Positions 1-5,096 of a stretch of DNA of 6,517 nt are shown here, piece by piece. Location: NCBI GenBank assembly GCA_947177885.1, contig CAMWWF010000173.1:1-6517 (forward strand), given 5' to 3'. Under the pieces are notes generated by a model. It was given only the letters and a program-made list of their open reading frames with translations. It did not search any database and was not told the DNA's origin. The DNA is from an uncultured Lachnospiraceae bacterium (GTDB lineage Bacteria > Bacillota_A > Clostridia > Lachnospirales > Lachnospiraceae). Numbering within the stretch: position 1 is the stretch's first letter; each line of letters begins with the position of its first letter. Made by a program: the position numbers and the translations under genes.

Positions 1-10
1 GCCGATAATA

Positions 11-19
11 TGGTAGAAT
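11..19 (+). promoter_or_regulatory. possible extended -10 element upstream of the FliD-like gene
   Basis: TGG followed by TAGAAT (14-19) fits an extended -10 (TGn-TATAAT) with one mismatch. It lies about 95 bases before the chosen start codon. Any -35 would fall outside the window, so this is a weak call from one short motif. Confidence 0.25.
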
Positions 20-60
20 ATAGAAAAAGAATCAGTAACAGCAAGGACGCGAATGGAAGA

Positions 61-97
61 ATACCTGACAGTACCACAGGACGTGGTACAGGGGTAT
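61..97 (+). other. stem-loop in the leader of the FliD-like gene
   Basis: GTACCAC (71-77) and GTGGTAC (83-89) form a perfect 7-bp stem around the loop AGGAC. ATACC (61-65) can also pair with GGTAT (93-97) to make an outer stem. The structure ends four bases before the GGAGGT ribosome binding site at 102, so it could influence translation or mRNA stability. No function is shown. Confidence 0.4.
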
Positions 98-101
98 ACA
101 C

Positions 102-107
102 GGAGGT
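102..107 (+). promoter_or_regulatory. ribosome binding site that decides the start at 115
   Basis: GGAGGT ends 7 bases before ATG 115. The upstream in-frame ATG at 10 has no such site, and the 35 residues it would add are low-complexity and unlike the rest of the protein. Confidence 0.85.
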
Positions 108-114
108 AAAAAGT

Positions 115-1305
115 ATGAGCATGTTTAATTCAACAACCAATTATTCATCCCTGTTCTCCAGTCTGGGAGGCGGCGCGGGAAGCAGCAATTTCCTCGCTGA
201 TTATGCATCGATCAAGAATGGCAGCTATGGCAGGCTGATGAAGTCTTATTATGGCACAGTGAAGTCTGCGGCTTCAGGCAGTAAGAGCAGCAGCACTACC
301 AATGTGATCGACAAGATCCTGGAGGAGAAGAAGAACCCGAAGGTTTCCAAGGAAGCGCAGGAGGCAAACGCTAAACTGACAACAGGACTTTCGAACCTTA
401 GGAGCACTGTTTCCGCATTGCAGAGTGACAAGACATACAAGGATACGGCTGACGGTTCGAGTGCGGCAGACAAGGTGACAGCCGGAATAAAAGAGTATGT
501 GGCTAATTATAATGATGTCGTGCAGGCCGCAAAAAATTCCACATTGTCCAACAAAACGGCATATGTGTCCAACATGATGAGCAGTACGGCTGCGAATGCC
601 GATAAGCTCGCCGAAATCGGTATTACAGTCGATTCCAGTGGAACGCTCCGGCTTGATGAGGCAAAGCTGAAGGAAGCAGGCACTTCCAAGGTGCAGGAGC
701 TGTTCTCATCCAAGGATATTATGAGCTATGGATCTGTGGTTGCATCCCGCCTTCAGTTCGCAGGTTCTGCGACTGGCACAGACTCTGCTGCAGACAGTAC
801 AGGAACGACCGGCACGGCGGCTTCCAGTGCAGCCTCCCTTAAGACAGACAGCAAGGCGCTTGCGTCTGATGAATTGTATCAGCCGGTAAAAGACAAGGAC
901 GGTAATGAGACTGCAAAGTACGATATTGAAAAGATCCTGGCTACGGCAAAGAGCTTTGTGAGCAATTATAACAAAATGTTTGATAAAGCAGAGTCCAGCA
1001 CAAATTCCGGTGTATTGGCGAATCTGTCTTATATCAGAGAGACAACGGCGCGCAATGCGGATACGCTTAAGCAGTTTGGGTTCAATGTAGATGCGAAGGG
1101 CAGAATGACGATCGACGAGGACACATTTAAGAAAGCAGACATGTCCAAGGTACAGAATTTCTTCAAAGATTACGGTTCTTCCGTTGCCACTAACGCATCA
1201 CTTGTAGATTATTATATGACTACGCAGGCAAATGCCACCAGCGGCTATACGGCTGCCGGCACATATAATGTACAGGGAAGTTCCCTTTTTACCGACTTTA
1301 TGTAA
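115..1305 (+). CDS. FliD-like protein with two tandem C-terminal-type modules, function unknown
   Basis: The protein has 396 residues and no Cys, Trp or His, and only two Pro, a composition seen in flagellar axial and other exported filament proteins. No signal peptide or membrane segment is visible. Residues 128-197 and 281-350 align without gaps at about 41% identity (29 of 70, counted by hand). Each copy has the pattern VxNYN, then NADxL, then GxxVDxxG, a DE pair, and SKVQ near the end. This resembles the C-terminal region of FliD/HAP2, where a YN-containing helix is followed by a GIxxDxxGxLxxD turn. The copies are separated by a Ser/Thr/Ala/Gly-rich stretch (about 218-250). The N-terminal 60 residues are also Ser/Gly/Asn-rich, and residues 65-105 look helical. 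FliD's usual N-terminal and central cap domains are not recognisable, so it is not an ordinary fliD. It could be a flagellar-derived structural or exported protein. The gene appears monocistronic. ATG 121 is a possible second start. Confidence 0.85.
   Translation: MSMFNSTTNYSSLFSSLGGGAGSSNFLADYASIKNGSYGRLMKSYYGTVKSAASGSKSSSTTNVIDKILEEKKNPKVSKEAQEANAKLTTGLSNLRSTVSALQSDKTYKDTADGSSAADKVTAGIKEYVANYNDVVQAAKNSTLSNKTAYVSNMMSSTAANADKLAEIGITVDSSGTLRLDEAKLKEAGTSKVQELFSSKDIMSYGSVVASRLQFAGSATGTDSAADSTGTTGTAASSAASLKTDSKALASDELYQPVKDKDGNETAKYDIEKILATAKSFVSNYNKMFDKAESSTNSGVLANLSYIRETTARNADTLKQFGFNVDAKGRMTIDEDTFKKADMSKVQNFFKDYGSSVATNASLVDYYMTTQANATSGYTAAGTYNVQGSSLFTDFM
496..705 (+). repeat. FliD-like module, copy A (residues 128-197)
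   Basis: This is the first copy of the duplicated protein module. It carries VANYN at its start, NADKL in the middle, GITVDSSG as the turn and SKVQ at the end. It aligns without gaps to copy B at 955-1164. The similarity is at protein level and the DNA has diverged, so the duplication is old. Confidence 0.75.
955..1164 (+). repeat. FliD-like module, copy B (residues 281-350)
   Basis: This is the second copy of the module. It carries VSNYN, NADTL, GFNVDAKG and SKVQ in the same register as copy A. It is followed by a 46-residue tail rich in Tyr, Ser, Thr and Ala that ends in the C-terminal DFM. Confidence 0.75.
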
Positions 1306-1339
1306 TTTGTCACATTCACAGATGTCAGAATGAAACAGA

Positions 1340-1378
1340 ATCGTTTGGTCCGTTCAGGTTACTGACGGGCCGAACGAT
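1340..1378 (+). terminator. strong stem-loop after the FliD-like gene, no T-tract
   Basis: TCGTTTGGTCCGT (1341-1353) pairs with ACGGGCCGAACGA (1365-1377) over 13 positions with two G-T pairs. The loop region can add an inner CAG/CTG stem. It lies 35 bases after the stop codon. The 3' flank is TCATATGG, not a T-run, so it is not a classic intrinsic terminator. It may stabilise the 3' end or mark a processed end. Confidence 0.45.
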
Positions 1379-1393
1379 CATATGGTCTGAAGA

Positions 1394-1420
1394 CCGGCAG
1401 GAGGATCCGATTCCTGTCGG
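1394..1420 (+). other. second stem-loop between the FliD-like gene and tRNA-Leu
   Basis: CCGGCAGGA (1394-1402) pairs with TCCTGTCGG (1412-1420) over nine positions with one G-T pair, leaving a 9-base loop. No T-run follows. With the hairpin at 1340 it forms a tandem pair in the 3' region of the preceding transcript. Confidence 0.45.
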
Positions 1421-1458
1421 GGATTTCAGGCTGAAAAGAACTGTTATGTCAGTGCAGT

Positions 1459-1483
1459 AAAAAAAATGAATTTTTTTAAAAAA
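1459..1483 (+). promoter_or_regulatory. UP-like A/T element of the tRNA promoter
   Basis: An eight-A run (1459-1466), a seven-T run (1471-1477) and a six-A run (1478-1483) lie directly upstream of the -35 box. This is where an UP element contacts the alpha subunit of RNA polymerase at strong stable-RNA promoters. Confidence 0.6.
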
Positions 1484-1487
1484 GATA

Positions 1488-1516
1488 TTGACTTTTAATA
1501 AAACAGTGTATATAAT
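1488..1516 (+). promoter_or_regulatory. sigma-A promoter of tRNA-Leu
   Basis: The -35 box TTGACT (1488-1493) and the perfect -10 box TATAAT (1511-1516) are separated by exactly 17 bases. The expected transcription start is near 1523-1524, only a few bases before the mature tRNA 5' end at 1528. This is the only near-consensus promoter I can find in the window. Confidence 0.9.
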
Positions 1517-1527
1517 AATATTTGTTC

Positions 1528-1611
1528 GCAGGAATGGCGGAATTGGCAGACGCGCACGGTTCAGGTCCGTGTGGTAGCAATACCATGAGAGTTCAAGTCT
1601 CTTTTCCTGCA
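1528..1611 (+). tRNA. tRNA-Leu (anticodon CAG)
   Basis: The cloverleaf can be read directly. The acceptor GCAGGAA (1528-1534) pairs perfectly with TTCCTGC (1604-1610). The D-arm stem is GCG/CGC. The anticodon stem CACGG/CCGTG encloses the loop TTCAGGT, with anticodon CAG at 1562-1564, which reads CUG leucine codons. A long class II variable arm (TGGTA/TACCA) follows, as expected for tRNA-Leu. The T-loop is TTCAAGT and the discriminator base is A1611. The next bases are CGA, so the CCA end is not encoded and must be added enzymatically. Confidence 0.97.
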
Positions 1612-1620
1612 CGACCGGAA

Positions 1621-1662
1621 GAAGCTGTCACACTAAATGTTTAGTGGACAGTTTCTTTTTTT
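1621..1662 (+). terminator. intrinsic terminator of tRNA-Leu
   Basis: GAAGCTGTC (1621-1629) pairs with GACAGTTTC (1647-1655). After a single bulged A, CACTAA (1631-1636) pairs with TTAGTG (1641-1646) around the loop ATGT. Seven T follow at 1656-1662. It starts about 10 bases after the tRNA and is the only textbook Rho-independent terminator in the window. Confidence 0.92.
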
Positions 1663-1789
1663 ACCAAAGTGTGTTTGAAAGGTGTCCCACAGATCCGATC
1701 TCTGACCCGGTGAAGTGTCAGAACAGAGACAGGCGTCCGGGTAATCGCGGAAGGATGGGTACCGGAGCATTTTTCAAACATACTCTGGT
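1663..1789 (+). other. 127-base structured element upstream of tatD (leader RNA or palindromic repeat)
   Basis: Left arm 1663-1680 (AGTGTGTTTGAAA at 1668-1680) pairs with right arm 1772-1789 (TTTCAAACATACT at 1772-1784) with one mismatch and one G-T pair. After a 3'-side bulge GGAGCATT (1764-1771) the stem continues: 1681-1689 with 1756-1763, with one bulged T. Inside, TCTGAC (1701-1706) pairs with GTCAGA (1717-1722), with an alternative TCTCTG/CAGAGA pairing. The element starts directly after the tRNA terminator's T-run and ends 10 bases before the tatD ribosome binding site. It could be a cis-regulatory RNA of tatD, a small RNA, or a mobile palindromic repeat. I recognise no known riboswitch core and no promoter in front of it. 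Confidence 0.6.
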
Positions 1790-1807
1790 TGTTGCAACGG
1801 AGGGAAT

Positions 1808-2590
1808 ATGAAGGATATAAGATATTATGACATTGGACTGAACTTGTTCTGCAGACAATTTCCGGATCCCGGGAAAGTGATCGGGGAAGCGGAAGACAGC
1901 GGGATATGCTGTGTTTTAACAGGAACGGATACAAAAGAGAATAAGAAAATAAACGAATTCATAAAAACACATGATGCCTATGGAACAGCGGGAATTCATC
2001 CCCATAACGCGGACCGCGCCAGGCAGGAGGATTTTCTGCTTATAGAACGTATCATGTCCGAAAACGATAAAATAGTCGCTGTAGGGGAATGCGGTTTGGA
2101 CTATAACCGGATGTTTTCCACGAAAGAAAATCAGATCAGATGTCTGGAAAAGCATATTGTTCTGGCGGAAAAGCTGGGAAAGCCGATGTTTCTGCATGAG
2201 AGGAGCGCCGCCGATGATTTTCGCAAAAGATTTAAAAATCACCCGGATATTTGCGGCAGATCCGTGGTACATTGTTTTACAGGGGATAAAGAGACATTGG
2301 ACAAATATCTTTCCATGGGATTTTCCATTGGGATCACAGGATGGATCTGTGATGACCGCCGGGGAAAGGAGCTGCGTGAGGCAGTGCGCATCATTCCTCT
2401 GGACCGGATCCTGGTGGAGACGGACGCACCGTATCTGACCCCCAGGAATGTTCCGGGGCTGGACCGGACCAATGTTCCCCAAAACATTCAATATGTTGTC
2501 AGGGATCTGGCGAAATATATGAAGGTAGAGGAAGATGTATTGATGGAGAATGCGAAAAGGAATACGGAGAGAATATTTCGTCTGATATAG
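1808..2590 (+). CDS. tatD: TatD family metal-dependent deoxyribonuclease
   Basis: This 260-residue TIM-barrel amidohydrolase-fold nuclease would remove nucleotides from DNA 3' ends in a Mg-dependent reaction. In the family it is linked to DNA repair and DNA turnover; despite its name it has no role in Tat protein export. Visible motifs are DIGLNL (8-13), GIHPH (62-66), GECGLDYNR (93-101, metal ligand E94), H130 in MFLHERS, VVHCFTG (153-159, H155) and ETDAPYL (204-210, D206). The first strand has DIGxNL in place of the HxH found in the YcfH/YabD subfamily. This, GITGWICDDRRG (175-186) and full-length similarity place it with E. coli TatD proper. Length matches the family's roughly 260 residues. 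ATG 1808 has GGAGG at 1799-1803, a rather short spacing of 4 bases. A structured element lies directly upstream. No clear promoter was found. Confidence 0.95.
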   Translation: MKDIRYYDIGLNLFCRQFPDPGKVIGEAEDSGICCVLTGTDTKENKKINEFIKTHDAYGTAGIHPHNADRARQEDFLLIERIMSENDKIVAVGECGLDYNRMFSTKENQIRCLEKHIVLAEKLGKPMFLHERSAADDFRKRFKNHPDICGRSVVHCFTGDKETLDKYLSMGFSIGITGWICDDRRGKELREAVRIIPLDRILVETDAPYLTPRNVPGLDRTNVPQNIQYVVRDLAKYMKVEEDVLMENAKRNTERIFRLI

Positions 2591-2602
2591 TGCGAAAGTG
2601 AA

Positions 2603-2647
2603 GACGGCCGCAGCTGCCTGTATGCGGAACAGGCAGAGCTGACCGTC
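2603..2647 (+). terminator. stem-loop after tatD, no T-tract
   Basis: GACGG (2603-2607) pairs with CCGTC (2643-2647). Inside, GCCTGT (2615-2620) pairs with ACAGGC (2629-2634), and AGCT on each side can pair through a small internal loop. It begins 12 bases after the tatD stop. No T-run follows, so it may be a 3' stabiliser or a Rho-type or processed end rather than an intrinsic terminator. Confidence 0.45.
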
Positions 2648-2691
2648 AGCATGATCCTGATACGGCAAAGCTGTGACTCAAAAACATAGCA

Positions 2692-2810
2692 TCTCGGAAT
2701 CTCAGGATACAGAATCAGGCATTGCGGTTAAAATGTATCCGGAAAAGAGAGGGAATCGTCCGGAACGATTTCCGGAAAGCCGATTGATGAGAGGCCTGGA
2801 GATTCCGAGA
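2692..2810 (+). other. multi-branched structured element upstream of the acyltransferase gene
   Basis: A closing stem of 12 perfect base pairs joins TCTCGGAATCTC (2692-2703) and GAGATTCCGAGA (2799-2810). Inside are a hairpin GGATACA/TGTATCC (2705-2711 with 2734-2740), extended by AATC/GGTT (2713-2716 with 2726-2729), and a second hairpin GGAATCGT/ACGATTTCC (2752-2759 with 2765-2773, one bulged T). The second hairpin competes with an alternative CCGGAA/TTCCGG stem (2760-2765 with 2770-2775). A short GCC/GGC stem (2779-2795) may be a further branch. The closing stem ends 13 bases before the A-run and GGAG of the next gene. The architecture and the mutually exclusive hairpins are riboswitch-like, but I recognise no known class and see no good promoter upstream. 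Confidence 0.55.
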
Positions 2811-2823
2811 GTCCATAAATACC

Positions 2824-2831
2824 AAAAGGAG
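2824..2831 (+). promoter_or_regulatory. ribosome binding site for the TTG start at 2841
   Basis: AAAAGGAG lies 9 bases before TTG 2841. An in-frame TGA at 2832-2834 rules out any start further upstream, and no in-frame ATG exists before the conserved N-terminal region, so TTG is the best start. Confidence 0.75.
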
Positions 2832-2840
2832 TGACTGCCC

Positions 2841-4145
2841 TTGGCTGAAGCGCGAATTTCCAGAGAAAAAGCAGAGAAGACAGACTGGTATAAGCTCGAT
2901 CTGTCCGCCATTGTATACCCGACCCTGCAGAGGAGGGATTTTTCCTCTGTCTACAGGCTTTCCGTGGTGCTGAAGGAGGAGGTGGATCCCGGGGTCCTTC
3001 AGCAGGCGCTTGACATGACGCTTCCCAGATTCCCCACCTATAAGGCGGCGATCCGGAAGGGATTATTCTGGCGCTATCTGGAGCCCAATAACCGTCCGGG
3101 CCCCTTTGTACAGGAGGATGTGAAGAACCCCTGCCAGCCCATGTATTTCAAAGCGAATAACCGGTATCTGGTGAGAGTCTATTATTACGGAAAGAGAATT
3201 GCCCTGGAGGCTCATCACAGCCTGGGAGACGGAACAGGCGGAATGTGTGTCCTGCAGACACTTACGGCCACTTATCTGAGGCTTTTGGGGCATGATGAGA
3301 TCGCCAACGGCGGTTTTGTGCTGGATATCAGCGAGCAGCCGGATAAGGAGGAGCTGGAGGACGCTTACATGCGCTATGCCAATGCCAAAGTGCGTCCGCC
3401 CAGACTGGGAGAGAAGGCATACCGCGTCAGAGGGACAAAGGAGCCGTTTTACACACTGAATATTGTAGATGGCATTTTATCGGTATCCGAAGTGATGGCT
3501 GTGGCAAAAAAATACAATGCGACGATCACAGAGTATCTGAATTCTGTTCTTTTGTATGCCCTTTTACAGAAGCAGGAGGACGATAAGCCTGTGAGGCAGA
3601 GACCGGTGAAGATTGCCATGCCGGTGAACCTGCGCCGTTTCTTCCCCACGATCACATTGCGCAATTTCATTACAATGATCTATCCGGGGGTGGATCCCAG
3701 ACTGGGAGAGTACACCTTTGAAGAAATTGTAACTCAGGTGCATAATTATATGCGTTATTACATCAATGAAAAGCTGTTGAGGGGCGATATTACCACAAAT
3801 GCCGCCACACAGCGCAATCCCTTTATCCGCGTGGTGCCCCTTTTTCTCAAGGACTTTGCGGTGAGGACATTTTACACGAAGATACAAGATAAGAATTCCT
3901 CCGCGGGTCTGACGAATATGGGGGCGCTGAAGGTTCCGGAAGGCATGAAGCCATATATCGAGCGATTTGATATTTACATGGGGCAGCCCTATTCTACCAG
4001 AACAAACTGCGCTATCATCAGTTTTGAGGATATACTGACTGTTAATTTCGCCAGCAGTATTGCGGAGACGGATGTGGAGCGATACTTTTTCCGGAAACTG
4101 GTGAGGGACGGCATTCATGTGAAGATCGAGAGTAACCGTGTATGA
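2841..4145 (+). CDS. condensation-fold acyltransferase with HHxxxDG motif (alcohol acetyltransferase-like)
   Basis: The 434-residue soluble protein shows the hallmarks of the CoA-dependent acyltransferase / NRPS condensation-domain superfamily (COG4908 / alcohol acetyltransferase-like). The catalytic motif EAHHSLGDGTGG holds H125, H126, D130 and G131 in HHxxxDG spacing. IAMPVNLRRFFP (258-269) matches the conserved PVNxR region of the second half, and GLTNMG (356-361) the N-x-G segment near the active-site tunnel. It probably transfers an acyl group from an acyl-CoA or carrier protein to a hydroxyl or amine; donor and acceptor cannot be read from sequence. There is no carrier or adenylation domain, so it is not an NRPS. 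It is the first gene of the cluster: its stop lies 68 bases before the zinc-ribbon membrane gene, which is followed by an esterase. The conserved part begins near residue 14 (TDWYKLDL), agreeing with the TTG start. Confidence 0.85.
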   Translation: MAEARISREKAEKTDWYKLDLSAIVYPTLQRRDFSSVYRLSVVLKEEVDPGVLQQALDMTLPRFPTYKAAIRKGLFWRYLEPNNRPGPFVQEDVKNPCQPMYFKANNRYLVRVYYYGKRIALEAHHSLGDGTGGMCVLQTLTATYLRLLGHDEIANGGFVLDISEQPDKEELEDAYMRYANAKVRPPRLGEKAYRVRGTKEPFYTLNIVDGILSVSEVMAVAKKYNATITEYLNSVLLYALLQKQEDDKPVRQRPVKIAMPVNLRRFFPTITLRNFITMIYPGVDPRLGEYTFEEIVTQVHNYMRYYINEKLLRGDITTNAATQRNPFIRVVPLFLKDFAVRTFYTKIQDKNSSAGLTNMGALKVPEGMKPYIERFDIYMGQPYSTRTNCAIISFEDILTVNFASSIAETDVERYFFRKLVRDGIHVKIESNRV

Positions 4146-4195
4146 AGCGCTTGAAAGGAGATGCGGATTCATATTATTATATGGAAAGCACAGAG

Positions 4196-4203
4196 AAGGA
4201 GGT
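4196..4203 (+). promoter_or_regulatory. ribosome binding site that decides the start at 4214
   Basis: AAGGAGGT ends 10 bases before ATG 4214. The earlier in-frame ATG codons at 4142 and 4181 lack a well-placed site. Starting at 4214 puts the zinc-ribbon Cys pair at the very N-terminus, as expected for this protein type. Confidence 0.85.
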
Positions 4204-4213
4204 CGGATACTTT

Positions 4214-4921
4214 ATGTCATATTGTGTGAATTGTGGTGTGGAATTACAGGCGGATGCGGGAAAGTGTCCCCTTTGCAATACGGTTGTGATCAACCCGAAC
4301 GAGTTGAAAAAAGCGGAAGATGTGCAGGCTCCCTTTCCCAGCGAGAGGGGACAGGTGGAGACTGTGAAAAGAAAGGATATAGGAATCCTTCTTACTGCTA
4401 TTCTGGCTGCCACGGGCGCCATCTGCGGAGCGCTGAATGCATTGAGTTTTCGAGGATCCCTTTGGTCATTGGCAGTAGGAGGCGTCTGTGTTGTCCTGTG
4501 GGTCATTCTGATCCCTGTGATCATCTTTAAGAGACAGCCCGTCTATGTGTCCCTGTTTCTGGACGGTGTGGCAGTGGCGGCCTACCTTTATATGCTGACT
4601 TACCTGGTGGGAAGCTGCGGATGGTATTTCGGGCTGGGACTGCCGATCACTGTGCTGGTGACGGTCATTGCGGAACTCTTCACAGTATGTGTCAGAAAGC
4701 TGCCCTATGCCTTTCTGGTGGGATGTCTGGAATCGGTTACGGCGGTGGGACTGTTATGTATGGGGATCGAGATACTGATCGACCGCTATCTGGGGAATGA
4801 TATTGTGCTGAGTTGGTCGGCGGTAGTGCTGACTGTGTGCGGCATTCTGGATATTGCGTTTATTACCATGCTGTCCCGCAGCAGACTGAGACACGCGCTG
4901 TATAAGAGATTACACTTATGA
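4214..4921 (+). CDS. zinc-ribbon integral membrane protein (DUF6320-like)
   Basis: The 235-residue protein opens with a short zinc ribbon: CVNC (C4, C7) and CPLC (C18, C21), so four Cys can bind one zinc. A charged linker (about 28-54) follows, then about six hydrophobic segments near 56-75, 84-105, 110-132, 137-159, 165-188 and 198-220. The tail is basic (SRSRLRHALYKRLHL), suggesting a cytoplasmic C-terminus. The layout matches my recollection of DUF6320 proteins of Firmicutes; I am sure of the architecture and less sure of the family name. No enzyme motif is visible. It lies between an acyltransferase and an esterase, so it may anchor them, carry a lipid or other substrate, or sense the product; this is inference. 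An alternative start at 4142 would overlap the previous stop as ATGA, but the ribosome binding site favours 4214. Confidence 0.85.
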   Translation: MSYCVNCGVELQADAGKCPLCNTVVINPNELKKAEDVQAPFPSERGQVETVKRKDIGILLTAILAATGAICGALNALSFRGSLWSLAVGGVCVVLWVILIPVIIFKRQPVYVSLFLDGVAVAAYLYMLTYLVGSCGWYFGLGLPITVLVTVIAELFTVCVRKLPYAFLVGCLESVTAVGLLCMGIEILIDRYLGNDIVLSWSAVVLTVCGILDIAFITMLSRSRLRHALYKRLHL

Positions 4922-4924
4922 CAC

Positions 4925-4943
4925 GCGCAGACACCGGCTGCGC
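4925..4943 (+). other. small stem-loop after the zinc-ribbon gene
   Basis: GCGCAG (4925-4930) pairs perfectly with CTGCGC (4938-4943) around a 7-base loop, starting 4 bases after the stop codon. No T-run follows, so read-through into the hydrolase gene is expected. It may modulate mRNA decay within the operon. Confidence 0.4.
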
Positions 4944-5029
4944 AGAGTGGGTAAGATTCGTGTGACAGGGTTCAGATGTATGGGCCCGGGAAAGAAGTAT
5001 CAGGTGAATGAAAAGAAGGAGAGTCGGAC

Positions 5030-5077
5030 ATGAAGAGAAACAGTGACTTCAGGGCCGGCTCTGTTATTACAGATTGA
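5030..5077 (+). CDS. possible 15-residue leader peptide upstream of the hydrolase
   Basis: ATG 5030 is preceded by AAGGAG (5016-5021) at 8 bases, a better ribosome binding site than that of the hydrolase itself. It opens a 15-codon frame (MKRNSDFRAGSVITD) ending at TGA 5075-5077, 19 bases before the hydrolase ATG and in a different frame. It could be translated to feed ribosomes to the next gene, could be a remnant, or could be chance. The peptide has no hydrophobic segment and no run of one amino acid typical of attenuation leaders. Confidence 0.3.
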   Translation: MKRNSDFRAGSVITD

Positions 5078-5082
5078 TAAGC

Positions 5083-5089
5083 GGGGGAA
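5083..5089 (+). promoter_or_regulatory. ribosome binding site for the hydrolase start at 5097
   Basis: GGGGGAA lies 7 bases before ATG 5097. The other in-frame candidate, GTG 5043, has no convincing site, and an in-frame TGA at 5031-5033 blocks anything earlier. Confidence 0.6.
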
Positions 5090-5096
5090 TGAAAAC

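Noticed and set aside
1325..1612. 95-codon open frame on the - strand over the tRNA region
   Set aside because: It overlaps the tRNA-Leu gene, its promoter and two hairpins, so it cannot be a real gene.
1528..1789. tRNA-Leu as an integration (att) site for a mobile element
   Set aside because: No integrase gene and no second copy of the tRNA 3' end were seen in the window, although an element could extend beyond it.
1663..1789. A complete insertion sequence
   Set aside because: The element is only 127 bases, encodes no transposase and has no visible target-site duplication at its ends.
1641..1934. 97-codon open frame on the - strand covering the structured element and tatD start
   Set aside because: It runs through a palindromic non-coding element, the tRNA terminator and the tatD start, with no ribosome binding site seen. 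Structured repeats often give such spurious frames.
1916..2668. 250-codon open frame on the - strand opposite tatD
   Set aside because: It lies almost wholly antisense to a clearly conserved tatD, has no recognisable domain, and its composition looks like a reverse translation of coding DNA.
2706..2734. TAAAAT (2729-2734) as a -10 box for the acyltransferase operon
   Set aside because: The sequence at the -35 position (GATACA) matches poorly, and the box lies inside a paired hairpin, so I did not list it as a promoter.
3564..4172. 202-codon open frame on the - strand opposite the acyltransferase
   Set aside because: It is antisense to a gene with clear catalytic motifs and shows no domain of its own.
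4142..4213. Upstream start of the zinc-ribbon gene with an ATGA overlap
   Set aside because: The overlap is tempting for translational coupling, but the strong AAGGAGGT before ATG 4214 and the usual N-terminal position of the zinc ribbon support the later start.
4138..4530. 130-codon + strand frame overlapping the start of the zinc-ribbon gene
   Set aside because: It overlaps the CxxC and first membrane segment coding region in another frame and translates to a low-similarity, Cys/Gly-rich product.
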